Assembly (NCBI GenBank): GCA_013349695.1
Contig: DUZD01000132.1
Location: 1 to 5,484, forward strand
DNA from: Rhodospirillaceae bacterium
GTDB lineage: Bacteria; Pseudomonadota; Alphaproteobacteria; Rhodospirillales; 2-02-FULL-58-16
DNA length: 5,484 nt
Direction of reading: 5' to 3'
The notes under the pieces were generated by a model, which saw only the letters and a list, made by a program, of their open reading frames with translations, had not been told where the DNA came from and ran no database searches. Positions 5,388 to 5,484 of the stretch are shown here, piece by piece (positions within the stretch are counted from its first letter, which is position 1; each line of letters starts with the position of its first letter). The translations under genes were made by a program, and so were the position numbers.

Positions 5388-5484
5388 CTAACGGTAACGG
5401 GCGAGGTGGTCCTCCAGAGCGGCCAGAGGCACTTCCGTTTGCTCGCCCGATTCCATGTCGCGGACCGTCGCCGCCTGCCTCGCC
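5388..5484 (-). CDS. hisS: Histidyl-tRNA synthetase, C-terminal fragment (runs off right edge)
   Basis: The last 31 codons and a TAG stop of an upstream gene are visible. The translated end, ATVRDMESGEQTEVPLAALE then DHLARYR, resembles the end of HisS; from memory E. coli HisS has VVKDLRSGEQTAV near its C-terminus. This would be the tail of the class II anticodon-binding domain. HisS charges tRNA-His with histidine. The fragment is too short for certainty, but the hisS-prfA-prmC neighbourhood is known in alphaproteobacteria and supports the call. The stop is 7 bp before hemA, so the two are very probably cotranscribed. The frame differs from that of hemA. Confidence 0.75.
   Translation of the reverse strand, partial: ARQAATVRDMESGEQTEVPLAALEDHLARYR

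Overview
The window looks like chromosomal DNA from a GC-rich alphaproteobacterium. The best lineage marker is a DUF4167 protein (1503-1925, minus strand), a family typical of Alphaproteobacteria and often found just downstream of prfA-prmC. The N-terminus of a response regulator at the left edge and the style of the HemA protein fit a Rhodospirillales-like organism, but that finer placement is only a guess.

Layout. On the left, the first 30 codons of a receiver-domain protein run off the window edge on the minus strand (1-90). Next comes about 360 bp of lower-GC DNA without a convincing gene (91-452), a doubtful small membrane protein (453-701, plus), and a MOSC-domain protein (733-1497, plus). 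The MOSC gene converges on the DUF4167 gene with only 5 bp between their stop codons.

The right two thirds is one tightly packed minus-strand operon. It reads hisS (only its last 31 codons are in the window), 7 bp, hemA (glutamyl-tRNA reductase), 6 bp, prfA (release factor 1), a 4-bp ATGA overlap, then prmC (release-factor glutamine methyltransferase). A 228-bp spacer with two clear RNA hairpins and an AT-rich patch separates prmC from the DUF4167 gene.

How the genes work together. HisS charges tRNA-His. HemA uses charged tRNA-Glu to start tetrapyrrole synthesis. RF1 ends translation at UAA and UAG. PrmC methylates the glutamine of the GGQ motif of RF1 and RF2. The hemA-prfA-prmC order is the one known from E. 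coli, while the hisS and DUF4167 flanks look alphaproteobacterial.

The most interesting points are these. hemA ends in UAG, an RF1-specific stop, and is in frame with prfA across only two further codons. A C5-pathway HemA sits in a class that mostly uses ALA synthase, and it has several changed family residues. The leader before the DUF4167 gene is well structured. I found no tRNA, rRNA, CRISPR array, insertion sequence or phage gene.
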